This document shows, one piece after another, positions 52,393 to 61,125 of a DNA stretch of 64,000 bases (the first letter of the stretch is position 1; every line of letters begins with the position of its first letter). The translations under genes were made by a program, and so were the position numbers. This stretch comes from Aeoliella mucimassa (GTDB lineage Bacteria; Planctomycetota; Planctomycetia; Pirellulales; Lacipirellulaceae), in the NCBI RefSeq assembly GCF_007748035.1, contig NZ_CP036278.1, positions 2,666,001 to 2,730,000 on the forward strand, in the 5' to 3' direction. Under the pieces are notes generated by a model. It was not told the DNA's origin and did no database searches. It saw nothing but the letters and a program-made list of their open reading frames with translations.

Positions 52393-52733
52393 TATTTGCA
52401 AGCGGTGGGAATCTATCTCGTTGGGGTAGGGAAATCGGACTCCTGCGGGGGGCTGCGCCTAAAGGGGCACCTGGCTAAGCAAGGGATGAGAGTATGGAAT
52501 TCGGATGCGAATCGCCGACTGGATCTCAGTTCACCCTCGTGCGGCTAACACATCCATGGGAGAAGCTTCGCTTCAGGCGAAAAACCTGGCTGGGTAGATT
52601 GAGAGCCTTGGAGGGGGCCGAGGGGAGTGCGGAATACCGATTTCCCCGGAGAATAATGGCAGTTTCTGTCAGTCCCTCAGTTGACAATGGTGACCTTTCT
52701 AGGGGTTGGTCAGAAAAAAAGGGAGATTTTTCC
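52393..52733. other. intergenic stretch between repeat copy B and small ORF
   Basis: No convincing gene, tRNA or strong stem is seen. The TTCCCA/TGGGAA words of the repeat stop at about 52420 (AGCGGTGGGAATCTAT), so the repeat may extend about 30 nt further than the aligned part. Confidence 0.4.
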
Positions 52734-52865
52734 ATGAACAAGCTTGCATTGTCCAAAAGTTTTGCGGAGAATCCTCACTATGGACTGGTTCAGCGGATCA
52801 GTTCTGTCGTACTTATTTTGCTCACATTGATTCCGTTTCGATTGATCTTGCTGCTAGTGAACTAG
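52734..52865 (+). CDS. small hydrophobic protein, 43 aa, hypothetical
   Basis: ATG 52734 has GGGAG at 52721-52725, 8 nt upstream. The product starts polar (MNKLALSKSFAENPHYG) and ends in one membrane helix (SVVLILLTLIPFRLILLLVN). It lies 31 nt before the PEP-CTERM gene on the same strand, so it could be co-transcribed. No family is recognised. It is short and could be chance; the SD and helix are the only support. Confidence 0.4.
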   Translation: MNKLALSKSFAENPHYGLVQRISSVVLILLTLIPFRLILLLVN

Positions 52866-52895
52866 ACAAGACTTAACTTCCGGGGAGTGCTAGTG

Positions 52896-53543
52896 ATGAC
52901 GCGCTACAACCTGCTACGAGCTTTCTCAGTTGCTGCACTGATTGCTTTTTGCCAGACCTCTGATGCTGGTACCATTTCGATTCAAATGAGCGGTGTCGAT
53001 GCCACCTACGATGGCACTAACTACGAAGACGCTGACACGAATGGAAGTGATCCTCTCGATACCGTGACCGTGAAACTGGACGGCGCCAACGTGAGTGGTT
53101 CGCCCTTCACTTCCGACATCGATCTTGATTTCTTCATTCCTAACTTGCTGAACATTCCTGCTGCCGGTGGTACTGCCACCAGCGATGCCAATGGTACTCT
53201 GGACATTGGTCTTCCAGGTTCTGAGTACGTGTCGCTGAGCCTCAGTGCCGTGCAGGTCGAATACGTCAAGCTGTCCAACACCGCTTCGTTCGCTTTCGCA
53301 GCGACCGTCGCCGATGTCGCTGGCCAATCCCTTCCTGGTGGTCTTCAGTTGGGTGATTCGGTAGAAGTGTCGTTCACCTCGATCCTCGACACCTTGTCGA
53401 CCGATGGCACTTACCTGACTTCGTTCACCGCCAGCGGTACTGGTGCCATTAAGGGTGCCAATGTGCCTGAGCCCGCCAGTGTTGTCACTGCCGGCCTGCT
53501 TGGCATGATGCTGATCGGTGGCGTTCGTCGCTTCCGTCGCTAA
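52896..53543 (+). CDS. PEP-CTERM sorting domain protein
   Basis: A 215-aa exported protein: signal peptide (about 1-24, LLRAFSVAALIAFCQTSDA), a Gly/Asp/Ser/Thr-rich beta body of about 160 residues, and a complete C-terminal PEP-CTERM signal (VPEPASVVTAGLLGMMLIGG then RRFRR). The ATG at 52896 is chosen because GGGGAG lies at 52882-52887; GTG 52887 would sit on the SD. PEP-CTERM proteins are processed by an exosortase and usually go with exopolysaccharide loci, one of which starts 1.2 kb to the right. The function of the body is unknown. Confidence 0.87.
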   Translation: MTRYNLLRAFSVAALIAFCQTSDAGTISIQMSGVDATYDGTNYEDADTNGSDPLDTVTVKLDGANVSGSPFTSDIDLDFFIPNLLNIPAAGGTATSDANGTLDIGLPGSEYVSLSLSAVQVEYVKLSNTASFAFAATVADVAGQSLPGGLQLGDSVEVSFTSILDTLSTDGTYLTSFTASGTGAIKGANVPEPASVVTAGLLGMMLIGGVRRFRR

Positions 53544-53586
53544 CACCTGATAGCCCGGGGGGAGTGCGAGTCGCAGCCCTGAAGCC

Positions 53587-54432
53587 CTACAAGTCTTGGT
53601 TTCCTGACCGCTGCTGCTTCGCTTGATACATACGCCGATCGGCTTGATCGATCATCTGCATAGGGGTGGCCCAGTTTTCCCCGGACTGAGCCACCCCTAA
53701 GCTTATTGATAGACGCACTTTTTCGCCGGCTACCATAAAGGGAGCATTGAGCGAATCTTCTAGTCGCCGAACAACTTGCTTCAGTTCATTATTTTCCGCG
53801 ACTCCGACGACGATCGCCACGAACTCGTCACCTCCATAACGGACGATCAAATCGTCTGTTCTTAAGGCGTCAGACAGCCTGCTTGCTACTTCTTGCAGCA
53901 CTTGATCGCCCAGGAGATGACCGTTGGAGTCGTTGATTTGTTTGAAGTCATCGAGATCGAGAAAGATAAGCCCAAACGGTGGGCTTAGGGTGGTTGAGTC
54001 AAAGTAGGTTTCTAACCTTGCCATCAACGTCGCCCGTCCAGGCAAACCTGTGAGGGTATCGCGGTCTTCAGGAGCTTGATCGCCTTGAGTTTGTCCGGTC
54101 GGAGTAAGGATAACCATCCACGACGAACGTTCCTTGCTAGGTGCAGAATGTTGCACGCTTGTTTCATATTCAGCTACGGTGCCGTTGGGGTGAGCGATCT
54201 GGCAAGAGAACGTACCAGTCCCTGTTCCGAAGTTGATGAGTTGATTCGACAGCTGATCGATTAGTGGGGTATCTCCACTACCTTCGTCTTGGAGCTGGAT
54301 ATCAAGGTTTTTCCAGGCATTGTTGCTCCATTCGCATTCAAGTGTGTTTGTCGAAATCTCTGCGCAAGGGCAGCGAAGCAAATCGAATAGCGGGCGGAGC
54401 TGAATGAACGCCGATTCAGGAGAGTTGGACAT
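53587..54432 (-). CDS. GGDEF diguanylate cyclase with N-terminal PAS-like domain
   Basis: Makes cyclic di-GMP from GTP. 281 aa from ATG 54432; an in-frame upstream ATG at 54504 is less likely. The N-terminal about 115 residues look PAS-like (FSCQIAHPNGTVAEYETSV, WMVILTPTG). The GGDEF domain starts DTLTGLPGRATLMARL, with GLIFLDLDDFKQINDSNGHLLGD. The active site GGDEF is intact (G200-F204). The allosteric inhibition site RxxD (R191-T-D-D194) is exactly five residues before it, so product feedback is expected. No membrane segment. It is divergent from the exopolysaccharide cluster, which its product may control. Confidence 0.93.
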   Translation of the reverse strand: MSNSPESAFIQLRPLFDLLRCPCAEISTNTLECEWSNNAWKNLDIQLQDEGSGDTPLIDQLSNQLINFGTGTGTFSCQIAHPNGTVAEYETSVQHSAPSKERSSWMVILTPTGQTQGDQAPEDRDTLTGLPGRATLMARLETYFDSTTLSPPFGLIFLDLDDFKQINDSNGHLLGDQVLQEVASRLSDALRTDDLIVRYGGDEFVAIVVGVAENNELKQVVRRLEDSLNAPFMVAGEKVRLSISLGVAQSGENWATPMQMIDQADRRMYQAKQQRSGNQDL

Positions 54433-54507
54433 GCCAGGATGGGGGGCAGACGAGACTGGAGGATGGGCGGGAGTAGGGAAAACCGCCCGCTGTGCTTTGC
54501 GCATAGT

Positions 54508-54558
54508 AAGGTGTTTTTACTGGTTTCTATTCGACACCTTTCTTCCAATAACTATAAT
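54508..54558 (+). promoter_or_regulatory. sigma-70-like promoter with overlapping inverted repeat
   Basis: TCGACA (54531-54536) and TATAAT (54553-54558) are spaced 16 nt: five of six and six of six consensus bases. AAGGTGT (54508-54514) and ACACCTT (54534-54540) form an inverted repeat whose right arm covers the -35 box, as a repressor site would. Start would be near 54565, giving about 155 nt of leader before ATG 54720. Confidence 0.55.
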
Positions 54559-54719
54559 CGGCACGACTGAGCTACCAAATAGGCTTGAATGGTTGTCGCT
54601 TCCCAAGGGAATGTTGCAATCGATGATTTGCTGAGATATTGACCGCGTGGCGTGTTGGGTATCGGTACCGGCTTGGTTGGACATCTAGTGATATTGCAGG
54701 CAACGAAAGACGAAGCTCG

Positions 54720-55805
54720 ATGGGAATTGCGGCGTTAATAAGTGGTGCAAGCCGGTTGTTGACCCATCGTTCCGCGTACCGTGGTCCCCAGGTACTTACG
54801 GCCGAAGAGTTTCAACATGCGGCGATTTGCGAACGCATGAGAGTCGATCGTAATGGGTCAGTGCTTTCTGTTCTGACCATTGCCCTGCCAGCCCGCCGGG
54901 CTTCGGCCCGCGATTGTAAGCAGTTTCTCGCCATGCTTGCCGAACGCTTGCGACTTACTGATACAGTAGGGGCATTGGCCGACGGGCGCTTCGGCGTATT
55001 GCTTCCCGATACACCTGAATCAGGCGCCTGGAAGGTAGCAGCCGACCTGTGCGATCCCTTCGTACCTGGCAACGATCGCCCGCATTGCGAAGTGGTTGTT
55101 TACCCCGACGATCAACGAGATAACGAAGGGTTTCCTGCTCCCGAGGATTCTGTTTCTGGCATCTCGTTTAGTGAGACCCCGAGCAGCGATGCTTTCTTTG
55201 CCCTGCGGGTTTCTCCTTGGAAAAGACTATTCGACATCGTAGGGGCCAGTGCTGGTTTGGTGCTGACCTCGCCGCTAATTGCCGGTGCTGCCTTGGCGGT
55301 GAAACTCACCTCGCCCGGTGCAGCGTTCTTTCTTCAGGAGCGAGAGGGACTCGGGGGAAAGCGCTTTCAGATTCTCAAACTCCGGACCATGCGTAGCGAT
55401 GCAGAGTCGTTTAAGGACGACCTCCGCATGCACAGCGAACAGGATGGGCCGGCGTTCAAAATGACGAACGACCCAAGAGTAACCTGGGTCGGAAAATGGT
55501 TGCGGAAGACGAGCATCGACGAATTGCCGCAGCTTTGGAACGTGCTGCGGGGAGAAATGTCGCTCGTGGGGCCCCGGCCGCTTCCCACCCAGGAATCGCA
55601 AGAGTGCTGCTCCTGGCAGCGTCAAAGACTGCAGGTTTTGCCCGGATTGACCTGTATTTGGCAAATTCGCGGGCGAAATGTTGTATCGTTCGAAGAATGG
55701 ATCAGAATGGACCTGAGGTACATTCGTCGTCGATCGCTGTGGTACGATTTGCAGCTGGTCCTCGCCACCGTGCCTGCAATCGTCTTTTCCAAGGGGCCTA
55801 GGTAA
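54720..55805 (+). CDS. sugar transferase (WbaP/WcaJ catalytic domain) with degenerate GGDEF-like N-terminus
   Basis: Initiating glycosyl-1-phosphate transferase that puts the first sugar on undecaprenyl phosphate. 361 aa from ATG 54720; the frame is open from TTG 54639. The catalytic part (about 185-361) has WKRLFDIVGASAGLVLTSPL, the re-entrant membrane helix, PGAAFFLQEREGLGGKRFQILKLRTM, KTSIDELPQLWNVLRGEMSLVGPRP and PGLTCIWQIRGR. The N-terminal about 115 residues resemble a GGDEF fold (AERLRLTDTVGALADGRFGVLLPDT), but the GGDEF signature reads ADGRF, so it cannot make c-di-GMP. It starts the exopolysaccharide cluster. A short terminator follows. Confidence 0.9.
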   Translation: MGIAALISGASRLLTHRSAYRGPQVLTAEEFQHAAICERMRVDRNGSVLSVLTIALPARRASARDCKQFLAMLAERLRLTDTVGALADGRFGVLLPDTPESGAWKVAADLCDPFVPGNDRPHCEVVVYPDDQRDNEGFPAPEDSVSGISFSETPSSDAFFALRVSPWKRLFDIVGASAGLVLTSPLIAGAALAVKLTSPGAAFFLQEREGLGGKRFQILKLRTMRSDAESFKDDLRMHSEQDGPAFKMTNDPRVTWVGKWLRKTSIDELPQLWNVLRGEMSLVGPRPLPTQESQECCSWQRQRLQVLPGLTCIWQIRGRNVVSFEEWIRMDLRYIRRRSLWYDLQLVLATVPAIVFSKGPR

Positions 55806-55830
55806 ACGCGATTGCTGTTGAAACCTGCCT

Positions 55831-55854
55831 AAAGCGAAACTCGTTCGCTTTTTT
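55831..55854 (+). terminator. rho-independent terminator after the sugar transferase gene
   Basis: AAAGCGAA (55831-55838) and TTCGCTTT (55844-55851), loop ACTCG, followed by a T-run to 55854. It may only attenuate, because the next gene of the cluster begins 28 nt later on the same strand. Confidence 0.7.
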
Positions 55855-55881
55855 GCCATTCCCTCCTTCAATCGATTCCTG

Positions 55882-57270
55882 ATGGGCGATTCGCTTGCCT
55901 TAAGTCCGAATCCGCATTCGTTGCAACCGCGCTCTGGGCGGGTGTTGGCGGTTGCTTATTCGTGCGATCCCTATAAGTGCATGGAATCGCGCGTGGGGTG
56001 GCAGCGTGTGATGCAAGCGGCACGCAATCATCGAGTCTGGGTGTTGCACGGAGGGCGAACTCCCTCCGACGTGCTTTCACGCTACGCCGCCGAGCAGTTG
56101 CCCGATGCACTGATCGAGTTCATTGCGGTACCGAATTGCCGTTTGGGATCGGCCTATCGCGAGCAAGTCGATCTCTTCTGGCCCAGGTATCGACTCTGGC
56201 AGCGGCAAGCCAAGCGTTATGCGGTGGAACTGCATAAGCAGCATCAGTTTCATCTGATTCATCAAATCAACTTCTGCAGCTTCCGCGAACCAGGATTGAC
56301 TTGGAGGCTGGGGATTCCGTTCGTATGGGGCCCCATCGGTGGCACGCACAATTTGCCACTTCGGTTCTTAACGCAGTGCGACTTTGCGGGAGGTTGCCGC
56401 GAGGTGGTCCGCGCACTGGTGAATGCCTGGCAGCTTCGCATGTCGCGACGCATTCGAGGAGCCGCTCGCACGGCCGATCGTGTGTTCGCAGCTTCGCAGG
56501 CAGCCAAGAACGACTTGGAGCGTTGTCTCGGAGTGAAGGTGCAAGTTCAATTGGAAACAGGTATTGGACCTGCGATTGAGCATCGCCGCGAGCCTCGCAC
56601 GAGTGATCGCCCGTTTCGTTTGCTGTGGGCAGGTCGTCAACGTACGTGGAAGGGGCTTCCGCTGTTGACCAAGGCACTCACGCAGCTTCCCAAGTCGCTG
56701 GACTACGAATTGCGAGTGTTGGGCGTGGGAGCCAGCCATGCTGTTTGGCGACGTCAGGCGGAGCGACTCGGTGTGGCCGATCGCATTCAATGGATCGGAT
56801 GGCCGGAGTACGCCGATACGCTGCCACACTATGAATGGGCGGATGCTTTTGTGTTTACCAGCCTTCGCGACACTTCGGGTACAGGGTTGTTAGAATCGTT
56901 GGCCGCTGGCACACCGATCGTGGGTCTCGACCATCAAGGGGCAGCCGACATCATGACATCTGATTGTGCGGAGCCAATCCGTGTGGATACTCCCCGTCAG
57001 GTGAGTTCCGACATCGCACAAGCCATTTCGCGTTTAGCGGACGATCCGGATCGATGGCAGCAGATGAGCGAAGCGGCGAAGCTACGGTCGAGTCAGTTTC
57101 GCTGGGAAGAGCTTGCCGACGAGATGGAATACACCTATCAGCAGATTCTCGCCGGCGATGTGTGTTGGGAGTCACTACCTTACGACGAGAGTGCACGTGA
57201 GCCAGTAGGATCGAATGCTCGCAGAGCCGCTAACCGATTTGCAAGATCGACCTCTCCAAGTTCTTCCTAG
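55882..57270 (+). CDS. glycosyltransferase family 4 protein
   Basis: GT-B fold glycosyltransferase of 462 aa. N-terminal domain starts RVLAVAYSCDPYKCMESRVGWQ. The acceptor-side IPFVWGPIGGTHNLPLRFL is characteristic of a GT4 subgroup. The C-terminal donor domain has RPFRLLWAGRQRTWKGLPLLTKAL, and the EX7E-like stretch reads FTSLRDTSGTGLLESLAAGTPIVGLDHQGAADI. No SD is evident. It adds a sugar to the lipid-linked repeat unit on the cytoplasmic side; sugar identity is unknown. Confidence 0.88.
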   Translation: MGDSLALSPNPHSLQPRSGRVLAVAYSCDPYKCMESRVGWQRVMQAARNHRVWVLHGGRTPSDVLSRYAAEQLPDALIEFIAVPNCRLGSAYREQVDLFWPRYRLWQRQAKRYAVELHKQHQFHLIHQINFCSFREPGLTWRLGIPFVWGPIGGTHNLPLRFLTQCDFAGGCREVVRALVNAWQLRMSRRIRGAARTADRVFAASQAAKNDLERCLGVKVQVQLETGIGPAIEHRREPRTSDRPFRLLWAGRQRTWKGLPLLTKALTQLPKSLDYELRVLGVGASHAVWRRQAERLGVADRIQWIGWPEYADTLPHYEWADAFVFTSLRDTSGTGLLESLAAGTPIVGLDHQGAADIMTSDCAEPIRVDTPRQVSSDIAQAISRLADDPDRWQQMSEAAKLRSSQFRWEELADEMEYTYQQILAGDVCWESLPYDESAREPVGSNARRAANRFARSTSPSSS

Positions 57271-57332
57271 ACCGCGGAGACTTGGTTCGTTCGAATCCTG
57301 AGACCTAAGCTTTTACCAACGATCGCAATCCC

Positions 57333-58880
57333 ATGATGAAACCCACGAATAGTCCTGTGAGCAACTTGACGGAAATCGCGTTTCGTCATCGTCGCAAGTT
57401 GATTTTGATCCCGCTCTTGAGTTTGTTAGCGGGAGCCGCCGTTATCCTGTTCTTCCCTCGCACCTATCACTCCGAGGCGGTGTTATTCCTGCAGGTCGGT
57501 CGCGAATCGGTTGGTATCGATCCTACTGCAACAACTGGTCAAACCATTGCCCTGCAGCAAAACGGGCGTGACGACGAAGTGAAGTCAGCGGTCAATGTCC
57601 TTCGATCGCGCGGTGTGCTGGCTAAGGTCATCGACCACCTGAGCCCCGAAGTCGTGCTGGGAGAGAGTTCCGAGTACGCGTCGGAGCCGAATGTCGTTTC
57701 CAGCATCGCCGGCGCGACGCTCGGCCGTTTGGCAGGAGCCATCAAGAGTATCGATCCCATTTCGAAGCGTGAAGAAGCGATGAACGAGATCGAAGAGCTG
57801 CTTGTCATTCAATCCGAAAGAGGTTCGACCGCTATCGAGGTGGAAATCGAAGCGGACTCACCCGAGTTAGCACAAACGATTTTGACGACGTTGATCGAAG
57901 AGTTTCAGCAAGAGCATGGGAGAATCCATCGCAACCAGGATTCGCAAGCCTTTTTCCATCAGCAACGCGAAATGCTCCGTGCCCAACTCGACGAAGCCCA
58001 GGAGGCCATACGACAAGCCAAAGACGAAATGGGCATCGCCTCGGTCGAAGGTCGTCGCGCGACGCTTGAAAGCCAGTTGAAAGAGATTGAATCGGAGAAG
58101 TATTCTACCGAGCAAGATCTTTCGACCGCAGAAGCTCGAGTCGCCGACCTGAAGAACCAGCTTTCGAATCTCCCCGAGCGTGTCGCCACCTCGCGGACGA
58201 TGGTGCCGAACGAAGGGGCCGATCTCATGCGGCAAGAACTCTACAGCTTGCAGATCCGCAAGGCCGATCTCGAAGCCCGCTATAACAGCAACCATCCGCT
58301 GGTCATGGCTGTCAGCAATCAGGTGGAGGAAGCTCAGCGGGTGGTCGATTCGCAGCAGTCGGAACGTGAAGAGTCGGTGGACGACGTGAATCCGGTACAT
58401 CAGCAGTTGTCGTTGTCGCTCAAAGAACAACAAAGTGTGGCTGCAGGCTACCGATCGCGGTTGGAAACATTGAACGAGCAGTTGCAGTTGGTGTTGATGG
58501 ATCTCAAAGAGCTAAACGCCAACGAGGTCAAGATTAGCGAGTTGGAACGGGAAGAGCGACTGCACGAAGCCGAGTTCTTTCAATACGCTAAGAATATGGA
58601 GCAAGCTCGCATCGACCAGGAGCTTGAGCGACAGCGCATCTCGAATATCGCGGTCTCGCAGGAACCACTCCTGTTGAGGAAGCCGGTGAGTCCTTCCAAG
58701 GGCTTGGTGCTACTGGCGTCGCTTTTTCTTGCGACAGCCGGAACCTTTGCGGCGGTGTTTACCAGCGAACGATTTAACGACAAGCTACGAGACGAACAGC
58801 AGGCGAGCCAAACTCTCGGAGTGCCAGTATATGCAGAAATACCCGAATCTGCTGAGCCGCTCGCTACAGTATCGCACTGA
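57333..58880 (+). CDS. Wzz/GumC-type polysaccharide chain-length or export protein
   Basis: A 515-aa inner-membrane protein with helices at both ends (KLILIPLLSLLAGAAVILFF about 24-43, and KGLVLLASLFLATAGTFAAVF about 463-483) enclosing a periplasmic coiled coil (about 190-420, QQREMLRAQLDEAQEAIRQAKDEM). The Wzz-type PVSPSKGLVLL motif precedes the second helix. It has the PCP family layout but the C-terminal kinase is a separate gene next door, as in Gram-positive CpsC/CpsD. Two adjacent ATGs at 57333/57336. Confidence 0.9.
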   Translation: MMKPTNSPVSNLTEIAFRHRRKLILIPLLSLLAGAAVILFFPRTYHSEAVLFLQVGRESVGIDPTATTGQTIALQQNGRDDEVKSAVNVLRSRGVLAKVIDHLSPEVVLGESSEYASEPNVVSSIAGATLGRLAGAIKSIDPISKREEAMNEIEELLVIQSERGSTAIEVEIEADSPELAQTILTTLIEEFQQEHGRIHRNQDSQAFFHQQREMLRAQLDEAQEAIRQAKDEMGIASVEGRRATLESQLKEIESEKYSTEQDLSTAEARVADLKNQLSNLPERVATSRTMVPNEGADLMRQELYSLQIRKADLEARYNSNHPLVMAVSNQVEEAQRVVDSQQSEREESVDDVNPVHQQLSLSLKEQQSVAAGYRSRLETLNEQLQLVLMDLKELNANEVKISELEREERLHEAEFFQYAKNMEQARIDQELERQRISNIAVSQEPLLLRKPVSPSKGLVLLASLFLATAGTFAAVFTSERFNDKLRDEQQASQTLGVPVYAEIPESAEPLATVSH

Positions 58881-58914
58881 TAGCACGATTAACCTCCGTC
58901 AAGATCACACTTCC

Positions 58915-59652
58915 ATGCCGACCCCGTTAACGCATGATCCGAGCAACGGCGCGCCCGATGCCGCGGGGGACGATGCGTTTGAACAATTCAATCCAGCAAC
59001 CCATCGCCCCCGGCAGCGACGACGGACCAGCGACGAGTACGACAGCGTACTGTGGAGAATGCGGTCGCAACTCTCGTCGCTCGACGGCGTCGCGGAGATC
59101 CTTGGTGTCGTCGGAGCGGAAGTGGGAGTTGGTGCAACGACCGTTGCGATGAATCTTGCCAATCGATTGGCGGATCATCTTGATGGAAACGTATTGCTAG
59201 TGGACAGCAATTTTAGCCGCCCTCAAGCGGATGCGTTCCTGGGGATCAAACGATGTCCAGGGCTCGCTGAGATGCTCGCTGAAAACCTGCCCTTAGCCGA
59301 GGTGGTGCAGCGAACCAGAGTGCCCGGTCTTGAGGTGTTAGCCGCAGGCCGGGTTGGCATCTTGGAGAGCGTAGCGATCCACAGCGAGGCGGTCGCAATC
59401 GTCGTTCAACAAATGCGGGAAGAGTATGCGGGAGTCGTGTTCGATTTCTCCGATCCATCGAGCATGGGCCAGGGGCTATTGCTGGCAAAGCAATGCGACG
59501 GTGTCTTGCTGGTAGCTCAATGCGAGCGAACTCGACAGGAGTCAGCCCGCCGTGCGGCGGAGCAATTACGAGTAGATGGGGTTCGTTTGACCGGGGCTGT
59601 GCTGAATCGACAGCGGAGCTATGTTCCGAAATGGATCCGGCGGTGGTTGTAA
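58915..59652 (+). CDS. CpsD/CapB-like BY-kinase-family ATPase with defective P-loop
   Basis: A 245-aa P-loop protein of the BY-kinase/ParA-like family, the usual partner of Wzz. Start ATG 58915 (MPTPLTHD) avoids overlap; upstream ATG 58831 is possible and would overlap wzz. The Walker A is GVGATT (G71-T76), with A74 at the position of the essential Lys. The A' box reads VDSN (D97, N99) instead of VDxD. The Walker B region is GVVFDFSD. There is no Tyr cluster at the C-terminus (IRRWL). Kinase activity is thus doubtful; it may bind nucleotide weakly or only scaffold the export complex. Confidence 0.82.
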   Translation: MPTPLTHDPSNGAPDAAGDDAFEQFNPATHRPRQRRRTSDEYDSVLWRMRSQLSSLDGVAEILGVVGAEVGVGATTVAMNLANRLADHLDGNVLLVDSNFSRPQADAFLGIKRCPGLAEMLAENLPLAEVVQRTRVPGLEVLAAGRVGILESVAIHSEAVAIVVQQMREEYAGVVFDFSDPSSMGQGLLLAKQCDGVLLVAQCERTRQESARRAAEQLRVDGVRLTGAVLNRQRSYVPKWIRRWL

Positions 59653-59766
59653 CGAGTTGTTGTTAGCGGGTTTTCAAGAAGCGGGTTAAATTTCGTGCAA
59701 CAATCTAGCCTTGAGTGGGGTTGTTGTGGGGGATGGCTCTCTACCGCGTGAAGTGTACGTAAGGTT

Positions 59767-61125
59767 TTGCTAGACCGCAGCGCGGTCGGTCTCAACGTCA
59801 GTATTTGTATTGTGAGCACGGTCACTACTACCACCTCGAATTCGCACGAATCGACTGCGCGCGCTGAGCAAGCTAAGCAGGTGGTTCGTCCCTGGAAGCA
59901 AGGGGTGTTTACCTTTGCGGATCAGGCGGTGGTGAGTTTGGTGAGTGCGGTGACCACCATCATTGTTGGACGCACTTGCAGTCTCGACGAACTCGGCGTG
60001 TTCGTCTTCGGCGTATCGCTCATGTGGCGGGCTATCGGATTGCCGGTAGCGCTGGTCTGGAGTCCTTACGCTTCTCGGGCGCCGCATCTGACTCCGGCCT
60101 CGTTGCGTCGTTACGCAGGTAGCTCCGCAGCGATCGCCATCCTGCTCTCCCTGATTCAAGCAGTGGTATTGCTGATTGCGTACGGAGTGCTGATGGCACT
60201 CTCCGGTGTGGTAGAAGTGCCGGTATGGATACCTCGACTGGTGCTAGCCATGGCACCTCTGCTGTTGGGAGCAACACTCCGCGAGCACGCACGGCGCACC
60301 TGCATTGCTGATTTTCGTGGGCAACTGTTGTTGGCAATCGATTTGCCAATTGCCTTGGTGCAGGTATCCCTACTCGCTTTGCTATGGCGTTTCGATTGGC
60401 TCGATTCGTCCACCGCGTTGTTGGCCGTGGCTCTGGCTACGATGTTGAGCATTGCGTGGTTTGTCGGTGAGTCACGCCGTGTGACGTTCCGCCGACGCAT
60501 GGCAGTCGCCCATTTGCGTTCGAACTTTGGATTCGGTGTTTGGTTGCTGGCGATCGCCTTGGCCTGGCTTGTATGCGATCTGTTACTGCGGTCGCTGTTA
60601 ACCGGTTTTCATGGCATCGAGGCGATGGGGACTTTCGGAGCCGCGTATACCATTGTTGGGCTCATCAACCCAATCGTGAATGCCGCGACGATCTTCTGCC
60701 GCAGTTGGGCCGCCCGTGTCTATGCCGCGATGGGGCTAGCTGGACTAAGGCGATTCGCCCTGATTGGTACCGCCGTCGCAGCAGCACTCGCATTGCTTGC
60801 CACCGCGCTGTTGACGTTATTTGGCGAGCAGATCGTCGAACTGCTCTTTAAGTCGAACTACGCAAGTCGTTACGTAATGGGGGCGGTGACTCTCGGTTTT
60901 TGCTTGCAGGCGGTCATTGTTCCGGTCGAAGCCGCGCAAATGGCGCTCGAGCGTGGCCGCGAGTTGTTTGTTGCTTCGTTTTTGCGAGTCGCGATGGTCT
61001 TCGTGGCAGGCATTCCACTGGTCTGGTGGCAAGGTGCTGCTGGTATTGGGTGGACCACGGCCGTGCAGTCGATCGCTGTGCTATCTGTCATGTGGTTCTA
61101 CTTTTTGAAGGGGAACGACGCGTAG
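59767..61125 (+). CDS. polysaccharide flippase (MOP superfamily, Wzx-like)
   Basis: A 452-aa integral membrane protein with about 12 helices, such as QGVFTFADQAVVSLVSAVTTIIVGR (first helix, family start), WIPRLVLAMAPLLLGATL, GVWLLAIALAWLVCDLLLRSL, and GAAYTIVGLINPIVNAATIF. It moves lipid-linked repeat units across the membrane. The start is uncertain: TTG 59767 or GTG 59812. Its stop (61123-61125) abuts the ATG of the next gene at 61126. Confidence 0.83.
   Translation: MLDRSAVGLNVSICIVSTVTTTTSNSHESTARAEQAKQVVRPWKQGVFTFADQAVVSLVSAVTTIIVGRTCSLDELGVFVFGVSLMWRAIGLPVALVWSPYASRAPHLTPASLRRYAGSSAAIAILLSLIQAVVLLIAYGVLMALSGVVEVPVWIPRLVLAMAPLLLGATLREHARRTCIADFRGQLLLAIDLPIALVQVSLLALLWRFDWLDSSTALLAVALATMLSIAWFVGESRRVTFRRRMAVAHLRSNFGFGVWLLAIALAWLVCDLLLRSLLTGFHGIEAMGTFGAAYTIVGLINPIVNAATIFCRSWAARVYAAMGLAGLRRFALIGTAVAAALALLATALLTLFGEQIVELLFKSNYASRYVMGAVTLGFCLQAVIVPVEAAQMALERGRELFVASFLRVAMVFVAGIPLVWWQGAAGIGWTTAVQSIAVLSVMWFYFLKGNDA

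Noticed and set aside
54639-54719. N-terminal extension of the sugar transferase from TTG 54639
   Set aside because: No SD and a composition unlike the rest; ATG 54720 is a better start.
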